From Myxococcales bacterium (lineage in GTDB: Bacteria > Myxococcota > Polyangia > HGW-17 > SLPX01): 13,259 nt of DNA. The notes beneath the pieces are model-generated. The model worked only from the letters and a program-made list of their open reading frames with translations. It did not search any database and was not told where the DNA came from. The stretch covers positions 1 to 13,259 of the forward strand of contig SLPX01000413.1 of the NCBI GenBank assembly GCA_007131745.1, in the 5' to 3' direction. A program made the position numbers and the translations under genes. This document shows, piece after piece, positions 1-7,257 of the stretch; the stretch's first letter is position 1, and every line of letters begins with the position of its first letter.

Positions 1-122
1 AGCCATGGACATGGCCAAGAATTATCACAACTTCGAGAAGCTCTGTGAAATGTGTTGATTATAATCAACACATTTCACAGAGCTTCTCGAAGTTGTGATA
101 ATTCTTGGCCATGTCCATGGCT
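1..122. repeat. Perfect 122-base palindrome at window edge (61-base arms, no spacer)
   Basis: Bases 1-61 are the exact reverse complement of bases 62-122, with the centre between 61 and 62 inside TTGATTATAATCAA. There is no mismatch and no loop. The repeat starts at base 1, so the left arm may continue outside the window or the contig may begin here. Long perfect palindromes without a spacer are unstable in living cells, but they are a common product of fold-back chimeras in amplification, library preparation or assembly. A natural hairpin end of a linear replicon or a mobile-element junction is possible but nothing else here supports it. Confidence 0.97.
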
Positions 123-202
123 TTGAATTTCAGATCACAATCATTTGAACACCAGTCTACAGATATGAATGTTCGTTCTATGAGTGTTTCGATATCAGCC
201 GG
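65..202 (-). other. Short open frame without a start codon running into the palindrome
   Basis: Forty-five sense codons follow an in-frame TGA at 203-205 and end at a TGA at 65-67. The frame is the same as that of the M20-like gene upstream, whose TAA is at 209-211. The peptide looks protein-like (contains VDWCSNDCDLKFKAMDM and ends NFEKLCEMC), with four Cys and many charged residues. It has no ATG, GTG or TTG before the Met codon at 116-118, which lies inside the palindrome. It could be a degraded gene, a gene disrupted by the palindrome (its last 17 codons and stop are palindromic sequence), or chance. I do not recognise a family. Confidence 0.25.
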
Positions 203-208
203 TCAGGG

Positions 209-1771
209 TTAGGTTTCGTCCTGACTTTTTTCCGCGGGTTTGTGTTCCAAAAGGTAATCCAGCACTACGTTGGAAAGAAAATGTACTCCGACCGAAATAC
301 TCTCTTCGTCTACGTCAAAGTCGGGTGAACCCAGGCGGCGATGATTGGATAGTTTTCGTGAGTGCGTTCCGAGTTGAATGAGCACCGAGGGAACACGGCG
401 CGCGAAAACAGTGAAATAATCCACTGCCGGATCCGACCCTCCCAGCACGACCCCGCCGGGTCTGAGCATGCGTCTTGCAGATGGAAGAATCCAGCGGACC
501 AGTTCCGGGTTGGATTGTACGGCCCGTCTTTCTTCCGTGAAGTCGACTCTCATCGAAGCGTTTGACGACACTTCCGCTCCTTTGACGGTTCGGCGGATGA
601 AATTTTCGGCCGCGGAAACATCGGATCGGTTTCTCCACCTTATCGTTCCTTCGATGTCGACTCTTTCGGGCAATCGGCCCTTTCCGCCTTCGCCCTTTAT
701 CGCTCCCACGGTAAGGCGGATTTCTTCTTTCGCGCTTACCTGGCGGTAAAACTGGGATTGAAGCGAAACCACCAGTTGCGAAGCTGCAAGGATTGGGTCG
801 ATGCATCCCGCGGCTCCGGGGCGAAGACAGTTTTCAAGGCCGCTTCCGGTGACTCCTATGTGAAAATGCGTAATTCCGGTCCACCAGCGTTCTTCAGGCA
901 ACCCGATGAGCCCGACCCGAAGTTCCGGTTGCAGTCTCGTGGAAAAAAGCGCCTCTATCTTTGGTTGCTCCAGTACTCCCTGCACGATCATTTCCCTGGA
1001 TCCCCAGGCTTCATCGCTCAAATCAACCTCGCCACCAGCTACAGCGGTTGCGGAACCTCCTGGTTGCAAAATGAATTTCACCGAGCCCGGCATCGCGTTC
1101 CTGTGTTTTGCGAGTATTTTTGCAACGCCGTATGTCACGGTCATCTCTACATCCCTGCCCGCTGCGTGGCTCACCCATGTCTTCTTACCGTCCACTTCGG
1201 CCGTTTTTCGGGATGCGTACGAAACAGGATTCTTTTCCCTCACGGCAACCCCGCTCATCACCGACACCACGGCCACCGAAGGCCCGGGCAAACCGCCTTT
1301 CAAAACCGCCGTGAACCCGGTGCCGGCCAGGCCTCGCCTGATTTCGAGCCCGAGCGCCTCGAGTTTTTCCGCCAATGTTTTGGACGTCTCCACCTCTTTG
1401 CCCGGCAATTCGGGAGCCGCGTGGAGTTTGCGCCGAAACGCTATCAGGTCATTTTCAGCGGCCGTGACCATTTTCCATATTCCGGCTGAATAGGGTGAAG
1501 AACGGACGGTACCATGGACCTCTGTTATCGTCGGCCCGCGTGGAGAGGTCCATTCGGTCAGTGGATCACCCACGGGGCTTCGGGTGACGGAATCGTCCGC
1601 GGTCACGCTTCTTGATTTCTTTACGACCCTTTCGCTCTCGGGATCGTTCAAATTTCTTCCGAAAAGGATCACGAGAAAAACAAGGCCCAGTATGCCGAAT
1701 GCCAGAAGAAGAAGTCTTCGGCTTCTAGCCGGTCTTCTTTCCTTCAGACCTTTGATTTCCAATCGATTCAT
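209..1771 (-). CDS. Membrane-anchored M20-family amidohydrolase-like protein, probable pseudoenzyme
   Basis: The 520-residue protein has a basic N-terminus and one membrane segment at about 19-37. A linker follows to about 104, then an M20D amidohydrolase-like domain (HipO/ILR1 type) at about 105-505. The fold is recognisable from stretches such as RRKLHAAPELPG (113-124), the GVLEQPKIEALF region (265-276), IDPILAASQLVVSLQ (324-338) and the end near DVDEESISVG. The residues that bind two metals in active members are replaced. The HACGHD motif reads HAAGRD (202-207), the PAEE motif reads PGGS (237-240), the later metal His is Arg279, and the terminal HSP motif reads GSP (481-483). The catalytic Asp of RADMDALP is also gone (169-176). 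Hydrolase activity is therefore unlikely; a binding or scaffold role in the periplasm is my inference. It follows pyrD by 64 bases and probably shares its transcript. The ATG at 1769-1771 gives the membrane anchor. Confidence 0.85.
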   Translation of the reverse strand: MNRLEIKGLKERRPARSRRLLLLAFGILGLVFLVILFGRNLNDPESERVVKKSRSVTADDSVTRSPVGDPLTEWTSPRGPTITEVHGTVRSSPYSAGIWKMVTAAENDLIAFRRKLHAAPELPGKEVETSKTLAEKLEALGLEIRRGLAGTGFTAVLKGGLPGPSVAVVSVMSGVAVREKNPVSYASRKTAEVDGKKTWVSHAAGRDVEMTVTYGVAKILAKHRNAMPGSVKFILQPGGSATAVAGGEVDLSDEAWGSREMIVQGVLEQPKIEALFSTRLQPELRVGLIGLPEERWWTGITHFHIGVTGSGLENCLRPGAAGCIDPILAASQLVVSLQSQFYRQVSAKEEIRLTVGAIKGEGGKGRLPERVDIEGTIRWRNRSDVSAAENFIRRTVKGAEVSSNASMRVDFTEERRAVQSNPELVRWILPSARRMLRPGGVVLGGSDPAVDYFTVFARRVPSVLIQLGTHSRKLSNHRRLGSPDFDVDEESISVGVHFLSNVVLDYLLEHKPAEKSQDET

Positions 1772-1835
1772 CTGCTATGCCTGACCCTGTCAATACCGGC
1801 GATCATTGGAGCAAAAAACCCACTGCATTCTCTAA

Positions 1836-2822
1836 TCATGTTGCTTGCACTTTTCCCACCAAATCCACAACCGAAGAAACTCCTGTTTCCGAGAGAAAAC
1901 AGGCCAGATCATTTCTAAGTCGCAGACAAGCTGCGGGCTCCACGAGGCCCTGTGTTCCCACCTGAACAAGAGAAGCCCCCGCCAGCATGAATTCACAAAC
2001 ATCTTCGGCCCGGGTGATGCCTCCGACTCCTATGATTGGGACACCCAAGTCCGCCTTGAACACCGTGTACACAGCCCGAACCGCGACAGGGCGGATCGCA
2101 GGGCCTGAAAGTCCGCCTGTTACCCCTCCGACCCGGGGCCTCCGGGTGCGAGGATCGATCGCCATGGCAGGCAGGGTGTTTCCCAAAGTCAATCCCCGGG
2201 CGCCGTTTTGCACGCAGGCCCGGCCGACATCCACGAGATTGTGGCCGGATGGACAGAGCTTCGCCCATATGGGAATAGCGCACACCGAAGCACACCGATT
2301 CACTATCCGACCAGCTGTGTCGGGATCAGTTCCGAACTGCAAACCGCCCGCCTTGACGTTCGGACACGACAGATTTATCTCCAAGATGTCTATTCCACCT
2401 CCACGGCCAAGCCGTTCAGCGCACAACACGTAATCATCTTCATCACGCCCGAAAAAATTCACCACTATGCGTGTGTTGAGTTCAGCGAGGCGCGGATAAA
2501 TGTCTCGGAGAAAAACTTCCATGCCGGGATTTTCCAGGCCTATGCTGTTTATCAAACCGGCGTCGGTTTCCCAGATGCGCGGCGCAGGATTACCCTTTTT
2601 CGGCTGAGGCGAAATTCCCTTTGTAACAACACCTCCTAATCCTTGCGTATCCAGCAACTCAATGCTTTCGATCCCATAGCCGAAGGTGCCCGATGCCGTG
2701 AGCAAGGGGCTGGTAAACTTCGCGTAACCAAGATCTACGGAAAGATCTACTTCTGAACAAAATCCATCGATGAACCCGTTGCCTGCAATCGCGTTCGTTT
2801 TTTTCGGATAATCAACGTTCAT
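1836..2822 (-). CDS. pyrD: Dihydroorotate dehydrogenase, class 1B catalytic subunit (PyrD)
   Basis: This FMN enzyme oxidises dihydroorotate to orotate in pyrimidine synthesis. Class 1B members work in the cytoplasm as a complex with PyrK and pass electrons to NAD+. The 328-residue protein shows TASGTFGYG near the start, the active-site segment INLSCPNVKAGG with the class 1 catalytic Cys at about 153, GGLSGPAIRP, and the phosphate-binding stretches IIGVGGI and QVGTQ near the end. About 24 residues precede the usual family start, a modest N-terminal extension. I chose the ATG at 2820-2822 because it overlaps the PyrK stop as ATGA, typical of translational coupling; a GTG two codons upstream is possible. 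Pairing with pyrK fixes the subclass. Confidence 0.95.
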   Translation of the reverse strand: MNVDYPKKTNAIAGNGFIDGFCSEVDLSVDLGYAKFTSPLLTASGTFGYGIESIELLDTQGLGGVVTKGISPQPKKGNPAPRIWETDAGLINSIGLENPGMEVFLRDIYPRLAELNTRIVVNFFGRDEDDYVLCAERLGRGGGIDILEINLSCPNVKAGGLQFGTDPDTAGRIVNRCASVCAIPIWAKLCPSGHNLVDVGRACVQNGARGLTLGNTLPAMAIDPRTRRPRVGGVTGGLSGPAIRPVAVRAVYTVFKADLGVPIIGVGGITRAEDVCEFMLAGASLVQVGTQGLVEPAACLRLRNDLACFLSETGVSSVVDLVGKVQAT

Positions 2823-3622
2823 GCCCACTTGACCATTTCCGCCTTTTTCACCGGCCCATGCTCACAGACCAGGAAGAAGTTTCCGTCCGGATCCTCCAGA
2901 GCGCAACCCAGGCAAACCCCTCGGCCGCACGCCATGCGGTTTTCGAGGCTTACCCAACAAGGGATTTTCTTTGCCGAACATATTTCAGCAATCCCTTTCA
3001 TCATAGCGTTGGGACCACATGCGAACACCCTGCAGTCTCCATCCGCGCAATCATTCAAGACATCCTGCAAAGAATCGGTCACAAGACCTTTTCGGCCGTG
3101 CGAACCATCGTCGGTCGTCCAAACAACTTTAAAACAGTTGTTTTGATCCGTGTTTTCGAGTCGTTTTATCCGGTCCACGGACAAAAGGTCTTTTTTCGTT
3201 TGCGCTCCGTATATCAGTGTTGTGCAAATGCCGGGAGTATTCAATGCTCTTTCGGCCCACATCAGCAAGGGAGGCAAGCCGACCCCGCCGGCCGCCAGGA
3301 TGGTGTGAACTCCAGGTTCGGGTTCGGGAAAAGCTCTGCCGATGGGACCCAAAATCAAAACCTCGTCGTCCGTTTTCAAAGACTCGAGCATCAGGGTTCC
3401 CTTTCCCGCCATTCGAACCAGGAACTCCGCCCGCCCGTTTCCCGCGGCCAGGATGCTCAACGGCCTGCCCAGCAATGGATCGGCTTTCCAAGAAGTCGGC
3501 CTGAACATAACAAATTGCCCGGGCAGAGAAGAATCCAAATCGTTGCAGTTCCGGCAAACGATCCGAAGAGTATGTTCTCCGTCGTGTTCGACTTCGACAA
3601 TCGAACCTACAAATTGTTTCAT
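2819..3622 (-). CDS. pyrK: Dihydroorotate dehydrogenase electron-transfer subunit (PyrK)
   Basis: PyrK carries FAD and a [2Fe-2S] cluster and moves electrons from PyrD's FMN to NAD+. The 267-residue length is normal. It has a ferredoxin-reductase fold: the FAD motif RPLSI at 53-57, GPIGRAF at 92-98, the NAD-binding AAGGVGLPPL at about 110-119, and ACGP at 201-204. The cluster ligands follow the PyrK spacing C-x4-C-x2-C-x12-C at Cys232, 237, 240 and 253. The stop overlaps the pyrD start by ATGA. The gene lies 52 bases after the kinase stop, with no obvious terminator between, so co-transcription with the kinase is likely. The ATG at 3620-3622 gives a start typical of the family. Confidence 0.95.
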   Translation of the reverse strand: MKQFVGSIVEVEHDGEHTLRIVCRNCNDLDSSLPGQFVMFRPTSWKADPLLGRPLSILAAGNGRAEFLVRMAGKGTLMLESLKTDDEVLILGPIGRAFPEPEPGVHTILAAGGVGLPPLLMWAERALNTPGICTTLIYGAQTKKDLLSVDRIKRLENTDQNNCFKVVWTTDDGSHGRKGLVTDSLQDVLNDCADGDCRVFACGPNAMMKGIAEICSAKKIPCWVSLENRMACGRGVCLGCALEDPDGNFFLVCEHGPVKKAEMVKWA

Positions 3623-3674
3623 CCCGTTAGATTCCCTGTTTTATGCGATGTTGCGATTCGAATAGTGGATGCGT

Positions 3675-5453
3675 TCAGGATTCACCTTCGTCCTTTTCTA
3701 TGGCCCTCATCTGCCTTACCAAGCTGTCGAGCATCTTGTCCAGCCGGTTGTACTTGTCCGCGCCCGAGTATACGGCCGCATTCAAGATCGCCTGCCACCG
3801 GCTTTCCAGCCTTCCGCCGTAACGAGCCTTGAACTTCTTGTACTGCGCTTCGACTCGGCGGAATTTACTCAATACAGCGGCCGAATCCACATCCTGCTTT
3901 GATTCGTCCGCGGAGTCTTTCTCTTCCCCTGCTTTAACATCCCGTACCTTGGAGCGAACCGTCTTCTTTCTCACGTGGTTCGTTCTCCTGCCTTTTCGAG
4001 GGTGTTCGGAATCATCGGTAACATCCGCTGGATCCTCATCAGGCGGTTGTTCCGTGATCCTGCCGTCTTTTTGAGGTTGAGTTTCTTCCTCTACCTTCTC
4101 TTTGTCGACTCCGTCTTCAACACCATCCCTGCGCGTTTTATCGGTGGTTTTTTCAGCTTCCGCTATCGTCTGCCGCGCTCCTGCGGACGTAGAGTCTTTG
4201 TCGCCGAAAGGCCAATAAAGCGCGAGCGCTGTTATCACAATCGCCAGAATCAGGAATCCCGCGGCCAAGGCCAGAATCCAATTGCTCGAACCCCTCGGTT
4301 GCACGGAAGGCTTCAGCACGGGTTCACTCACCATCTGGGCCGCCACATCGCTGCCGGTTGATTGGGAAAGTGGATCAGGCAGATCCCACATGTTTGTAAC
4401 GGCGTATGAAACCGTCGCCTCGCCCGCGTCGTGAAGCCTTTCCATGTATGGCGCAAGGTCCATTGCATGCGCTTCCTGCAACGATGTCCGATCCTGTTCC
4501 ATTTCGTCCAGAAATGTTTCTTTCAGAAAATGGCCGACATCATCGGGAGAAATGGTAGGATTAATTTCGGCCAAAACCATCTGGATTCGCTTCCTGAACT
4601 CAGTAGCATCCTGGAACCTGTCCTTGGGGTCTTTTGAAACGGCTTTCATGACAATCTTGTCCAGCCGGTGGTCGAGTCCCGAAACTCTTGACGACGGCGG
4701 TTCAACAGGGTCGAGCACGATTTTGCGAACATTCAGCTTGTGATCGGCCTTGGGATCCAGGGAAAACATCCGGTCTCCCACGAGCATTTCATAGAGAACC
4801 ACGCCCAGGGAGTAGAGATCCGTGCGGCGATCGATATGCCGCCCCTTGAGAAGTTGCTCAGGCGCCATGTAGCCCAGCTTGCCGAAACCGGTCGCTGGTT
4901 CGTTGTCGTGCAGTCCGAGAGCGGATCGAGCTACTCCGAAATCGATAATCTTTATTTCACCCTCGAAAGAAACAAGGATGTTCGGAGGGCTGATGTCGCA
5001 ATGCACAAGGTCCAGAGGCGCACCCCTCTCATCGGTCCGCCTGTGTGCATAGGCAAGACCATTGGCCGTTTCCCTGGCGATGTAAAGAGCGATATCCTGG
5101 GGTATTCGCACGCCCAGCTTGTGACACTGGCTCAACAACCGCCGAAGATCCCTGCCGTCCACAAACTCAAGCGCCAGAAAAAGATCTTCATCCACCATTC
5201 CCACTTCAAACACCGGTGTAATATTGATGTGAGTCAGTTTTATGGCGAGTTGGGCTTCTTCGGTGAAACGTTTGAGAAACGCGGGATCATGGGAAAGATG
5301 GGGAAGGATCTTTTTTATGGTATATAGTTTTTCAAAGCCGCGCACATCACCGGCCTTGGCAAGAAAAATCTCGCCCATACCTCCGCGGCTCATTCTCCGC
5401 ACAAGCAAATATCTCCCGAACACAGCCGGAAGTTCTGTAACAGCGTTTTCCAT
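3675..5453 (-). CDS. Membrane Ser/Thr protein kinase with extracytoplasmic C-terminal region
   Basis: The 592-residue protein has a eukaryotic-type kinase domain at about 13-292 with the glycine loop SRGGMGEIF, the ATP lysine at 47 (YTIKK), DFG at 171-173 and APE at 197-199. The catalytic loop reads HCDISPPN (151-158): Asp153 and Asn158 are kept, but the usual Arg is Cys and the usual Lys is Ser. D-x-S-P-x-N loops are common in myxobacterial-type kinases, so activity is plausible. A membrane helix lies at about 392-414. It is followed by a highly charged, probably disordered stretch (about 420-525) and a helical domain (about 526-590) expected to face the periplasm. This is the layout of a receptor kinase; ligand and substrates are unknown. 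The start ATG has no clear Shine-Dalgarno sequence. It is the first gene of the run leading to pyrK, pyrD and the M20-like gene. Confidence 0.93.
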   Translation of the reverse strand: MENAVTELPAVFGRYLLVRRMSRGGMGEIFLAKAGDVRGFEKLYTIKKILPHLSHDPAFLKRFTEEAQLAIKLTHINITPVFEVGMVDEDLFLALEFVDGRDLRRLLSQCHKLGVRIPQDIALYIARETANGLAYAHRRTDERGAPLDLVHCDISPPNILVSFEGEIKIIDFGVARSALGLHDNEPATGFGKLGYMAPEQLLKGRHIDRRTDLYSLGVVLYEMLVGDRMFSLDPKADHKLNVRKIVLDPVEPPSSRVSGLDHRLDKIVMKAVSKDPKDRFQDATEFRKRIQMVLAEINPTISPDDVGHFLKETFLDEMEQDRTSLQEAHAMDLAPYMERLHDAGEATVSYAVTNMWDLPDPLSQSTGSDVAAQMVSEPVLKPSVQPRGSSNWILALAAGFLILAIVITALALYWPFGDKDSTSAGARQTIAEAEKTTDKTRRDGVEDGVDKEKVEEETQPQKDGRITEQPPDEDPADVTDDSEHPRKGRRTNHVRKKTVRSKVRDVKAGEEKDSADESKQDVDSAAVLSKFRRVEAQYKKFKARYGGRLESRWQAILNAAVYSGADKYNRLDKMLDSLVRQMRAIEKDEGES

Positions 5454-5502
5454 AGTCCGCAGATTTTTTTAAAGACTTCTCAGTAAATACAATGCGGGTC
5501 TT

Positions 5503-5531
5503 ATTCTAAAAAACCGCGCAATGCAATACAA
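5503..5531 (-). promoter_or_regulatory. Candidate sigma-70 promoter for the membrane kinase operon
   Basis: On the minus strand a -35-like TTGTAT (5526-5531) and a -10-like TAGAAT (5503-5508, five of six consensus bases) are separated by 17 bases. This would give a leader of about 43 bases before the kinase ATG at 5453. The -35 match is weak (three of six), so this is a moderate call. The rest of the 162-base gap (5454-5615) shows no gene and no convincing terminator. Confidence 0.4.
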
Positions 5532-5615
5532 CCCCTCTCCGGAATTTAAATTATTATCATGGCTTCCGGATGGATCTTTCCCCGATGCTATTGAGAGAAC
5601 AAGAAAACTCAGGGG

Positions 5616-7142
5616 TCAGAACCTTGCCTGCACGTTCACCCAGAACTGGTGAGCGAACAATTCCTGGACTCGATACCGGTGACCCGGAGTATCGATGATG
5701 GGCCTGTGCCATGGGTTCTGCTCGCGACTGGGAATTGTGACCCTCCTGTCTCCGTCCAGGTCTTGCCCCGCGTCGGTCATGGTGATGAAGTGTTCCTGAC
5801 GGTGAATCAGGGTATAGCTCAGACTGAGCTGTACGTACTTATACAGCAGCAAGTCAAGCCCGAGCGTCCCCCCGAATATGGCGTGATCCTGGACCTGGGT
5901 CACCCCTGGATAAAACATCATTGCCCTTCTGACTGCGTTATCCCCGCACATTGCAGAAAAAAATGTACTCGGGTTATTGGGGTCGCAATGCATATTCAAC
6001 ATGGGAGAGCCGGCAAGCAACTCATATGCCTCGGAATAGTCTCTTCCCGGAAAGCGGTAATCCACCATCCCCATCAAGTGAATAGCGAACTTGATGTGGT
6101 CGGCGGGTGACTCCCACGCTATGATGTCCGTGCCGAAATGAATGCCTGCCTGCTTGGGCGCCTTGTTTACAGGTCCGACTCCATCTTCTCCCCAGTCACT
6201 CGAAAAGTTGTACTTGTCGGAGTAGAACGAACCGCTTCGATAAGCAAAAGGCATCCGGAAATAAAGATGAAAAAACGAATCCAGAATGCCGAGCCTCTTA
6301 GACAAAGAAGTGTAGAACTGAACCTCGTGTATGCCCTTGCTCACCGCGTCGTTTAGTTGAGGACGGCAGTTGAATGTCGTGGCCGATCCCAAGGGCGCTC
6401 CGCAATTGGTGTCCCCGGCCGAGTTTCTTTCAAAATCCATCACCTTGCCCACGCTCAAGCGGAACTCAGCGCCGATACGCCAGTTCGGTTTCGTGGGATC
6501 ATCTTTCTGCTTGAATCCGTGGACGAGCCAATGGAGGCCCAGGTGCAACTGGTCCAACCCGGCCCGGTTGGGGCCTCGATAAAGAGTGCGCGGCCCGGCC
6601 TGCCCACCCGCGACATCGAAATCGCCGAGCATCATGCTGTTCGCGCCGGCGTCATAATGAATACCCGAAAGCCCTGCGGCTATGCCGTCTTGGACGGTGC
6701 GGGAGTTTCTTGCATTCACCCCGTCCGGGTTGCAAACCGACGGGTCGTCAGGATGATCCAGACGGCATTGTTGTTCACCGGCATACCCTGAATAAAGACT
6801 GCCGGATGCGAACTTGTAGGTGTTTTGCTGCCTCAAGACTATGGGTAAGCCAATGTAGACCGCCAGGTTTTTGAAAATCGCGAACTCGGCTTTCAGATCA
6901 AGGGTCATCTTGACCTGCTTGAAACGCAAGTCACGCACAACCTCGATACCCTTGTTGTTTCCCTGGTATTCCTTGTTCAACGCGCCGTGAGTGAGCGTTG
7001 TGCGCAAACCCAATGAAATCCGAGCGTCGTAGGGGTTGTCTTCTTCGAGCATCGTGGCGACATCGGTTATATTCACCGCCCGGGCGGGCGAAGCCGCCGA
7101 CAGGAAGATACAAGCTGTCAAACCGAACAAAAAAGTTCTCAT
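5616..7142 (-). CDS. Outer-membrane beta-barrel protein of unknown function
   Basis: I start this gene at the ATG at 7140-7142. There the protein opens with a clear signal peptide (MRTFLFGLTACIFLSAASPARA, 22 residues, A-x-A cleavage) and an AGAGG ribosome site lies 8 bases upstream; an upstream ATG at 7235 only adds an unlikely leader. The 508-residue precursor is rich in alternating hydrophobic and polar stretches (for example VQLSLSYTLIH and FHLYFRMPFAYR) and ends in HQFWVNVQARF. A terminal Phe after aromatic residues is the usual BAM-recognition signature of outer-membrane barrels. Three local Cys pairs sit in probable surface loops (in QCRLDHPDDPSVCNP, NCGAP...NC and MHCDP...MCGD). Its transport or receptor role cannot be told from the sequence. 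It lies between the two kinase genes and probably has its own promoter. Confidence 0.8.
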   Translation of the reverse strand: MRTFLFGLTACIFLSAASPARAVNITDVATMLEEDNPYDARISLGLRTTLTHGALNKEYQGNNKGIEVVRDLRFKQVKMTLDLKAEFAIFKNLAVYIGLPIVLRQQNTYKFASGSLYSGYAGEQQCRLDHPDDPSVCNPDGVNARNSRTVQDGIAAGLSGIHYDAGANSMMLGDFDVAGGQAGPRTLYRGPNRAGLDQLHLGLHWLVHGFKQKDDPTKPNWRIGAEFRLSVGKVMDFERNSAGDTNCGAPLGSATTFNCRPQLNDAVSKGIHEVQFYTSLSKRLGILDSFFHLYFRMPFAYRSGSFYSDKYNFSSDWGEDGVGPVNKAPKQAGIHFGTDIIAWESPADHIKFAIHLMGMVDYRFPGRDYSEAYELLAGSPMLNMHCDPNNPSTFFSAMCGDNAVRRAMMFYPGVTQVQDHAIFGGTLGLDLLLYKYVQLSLSYTLIHRQEHFITMTDAGQDLDGDRRVTIPSREQNPWHRPIIDTPGHRYRVQELFAHQFWVNVQARF

Positions 7143-7177
7143 TGCCGATACCTCTGGGTAATTCCTAAACCCAAAAC

Positions 7178-7207
7178 ACCCTAACTTCACACCCCGTCTC
7201 GTGTCAA
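7178..7207 (-). promoter_or_regulatory. Candidate sigma-70 promoter for the beta-barrel gene
   Basis: A perfect -35 hexamer TTGACA (7202-7207, minus strand) is followed after 18 bases by TAGGGT (7178-7183), which keeps the most conserved first, second and last bases of the -10 consensus. The predicted leader is about 30 bases and contains the AGAGG site at 7151-7155. Confidence 0.45.
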
Positions 7208-7233
7208 GAAAGCAAAACGGAAAAACTCTTCCC

Positions 7234-7257
7234 AAACAGGGGGTTAAGTCCTTGTTT
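7234..7257 (-). terminator. Possible weak terminator after the soluble kinase gene
   Basis: Directly after the kinase stop the minus strand has AAACAAGG and CCCTGTTT arms (8 bases with one mismatch, 8-base loop). A run of five T follows about five bases after the stem. The stem is weak and the T run is displaced, so this may be a poor or partial terminator. Confidence 0.3.

Noticed and set aside
758..1489. Plus-strand open frame of 243 codons opposite the M20-like gene
   Set aside because: No motif or signal, and the opposite strand has a membrane anchor and a continuous M20 fold.
2858..3832. Long plus-strand open frame (324 codons) opposite pyrK
   Set aside because: It is antisense to pyrK, whose product has clear FAD and [2Fe-2S] motifs. 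The antisense translation shows no domain and is Ser/Arg/Pro-rich, as expected of a shadow frame.
7143..7235. Upstream start for the beta-barrel protein
   Set aside because: It would place 31 residues before a normal signal peptide and would start upstream of the proposed promoter; the ATG at 7140-7142 has its own AGAGG site.
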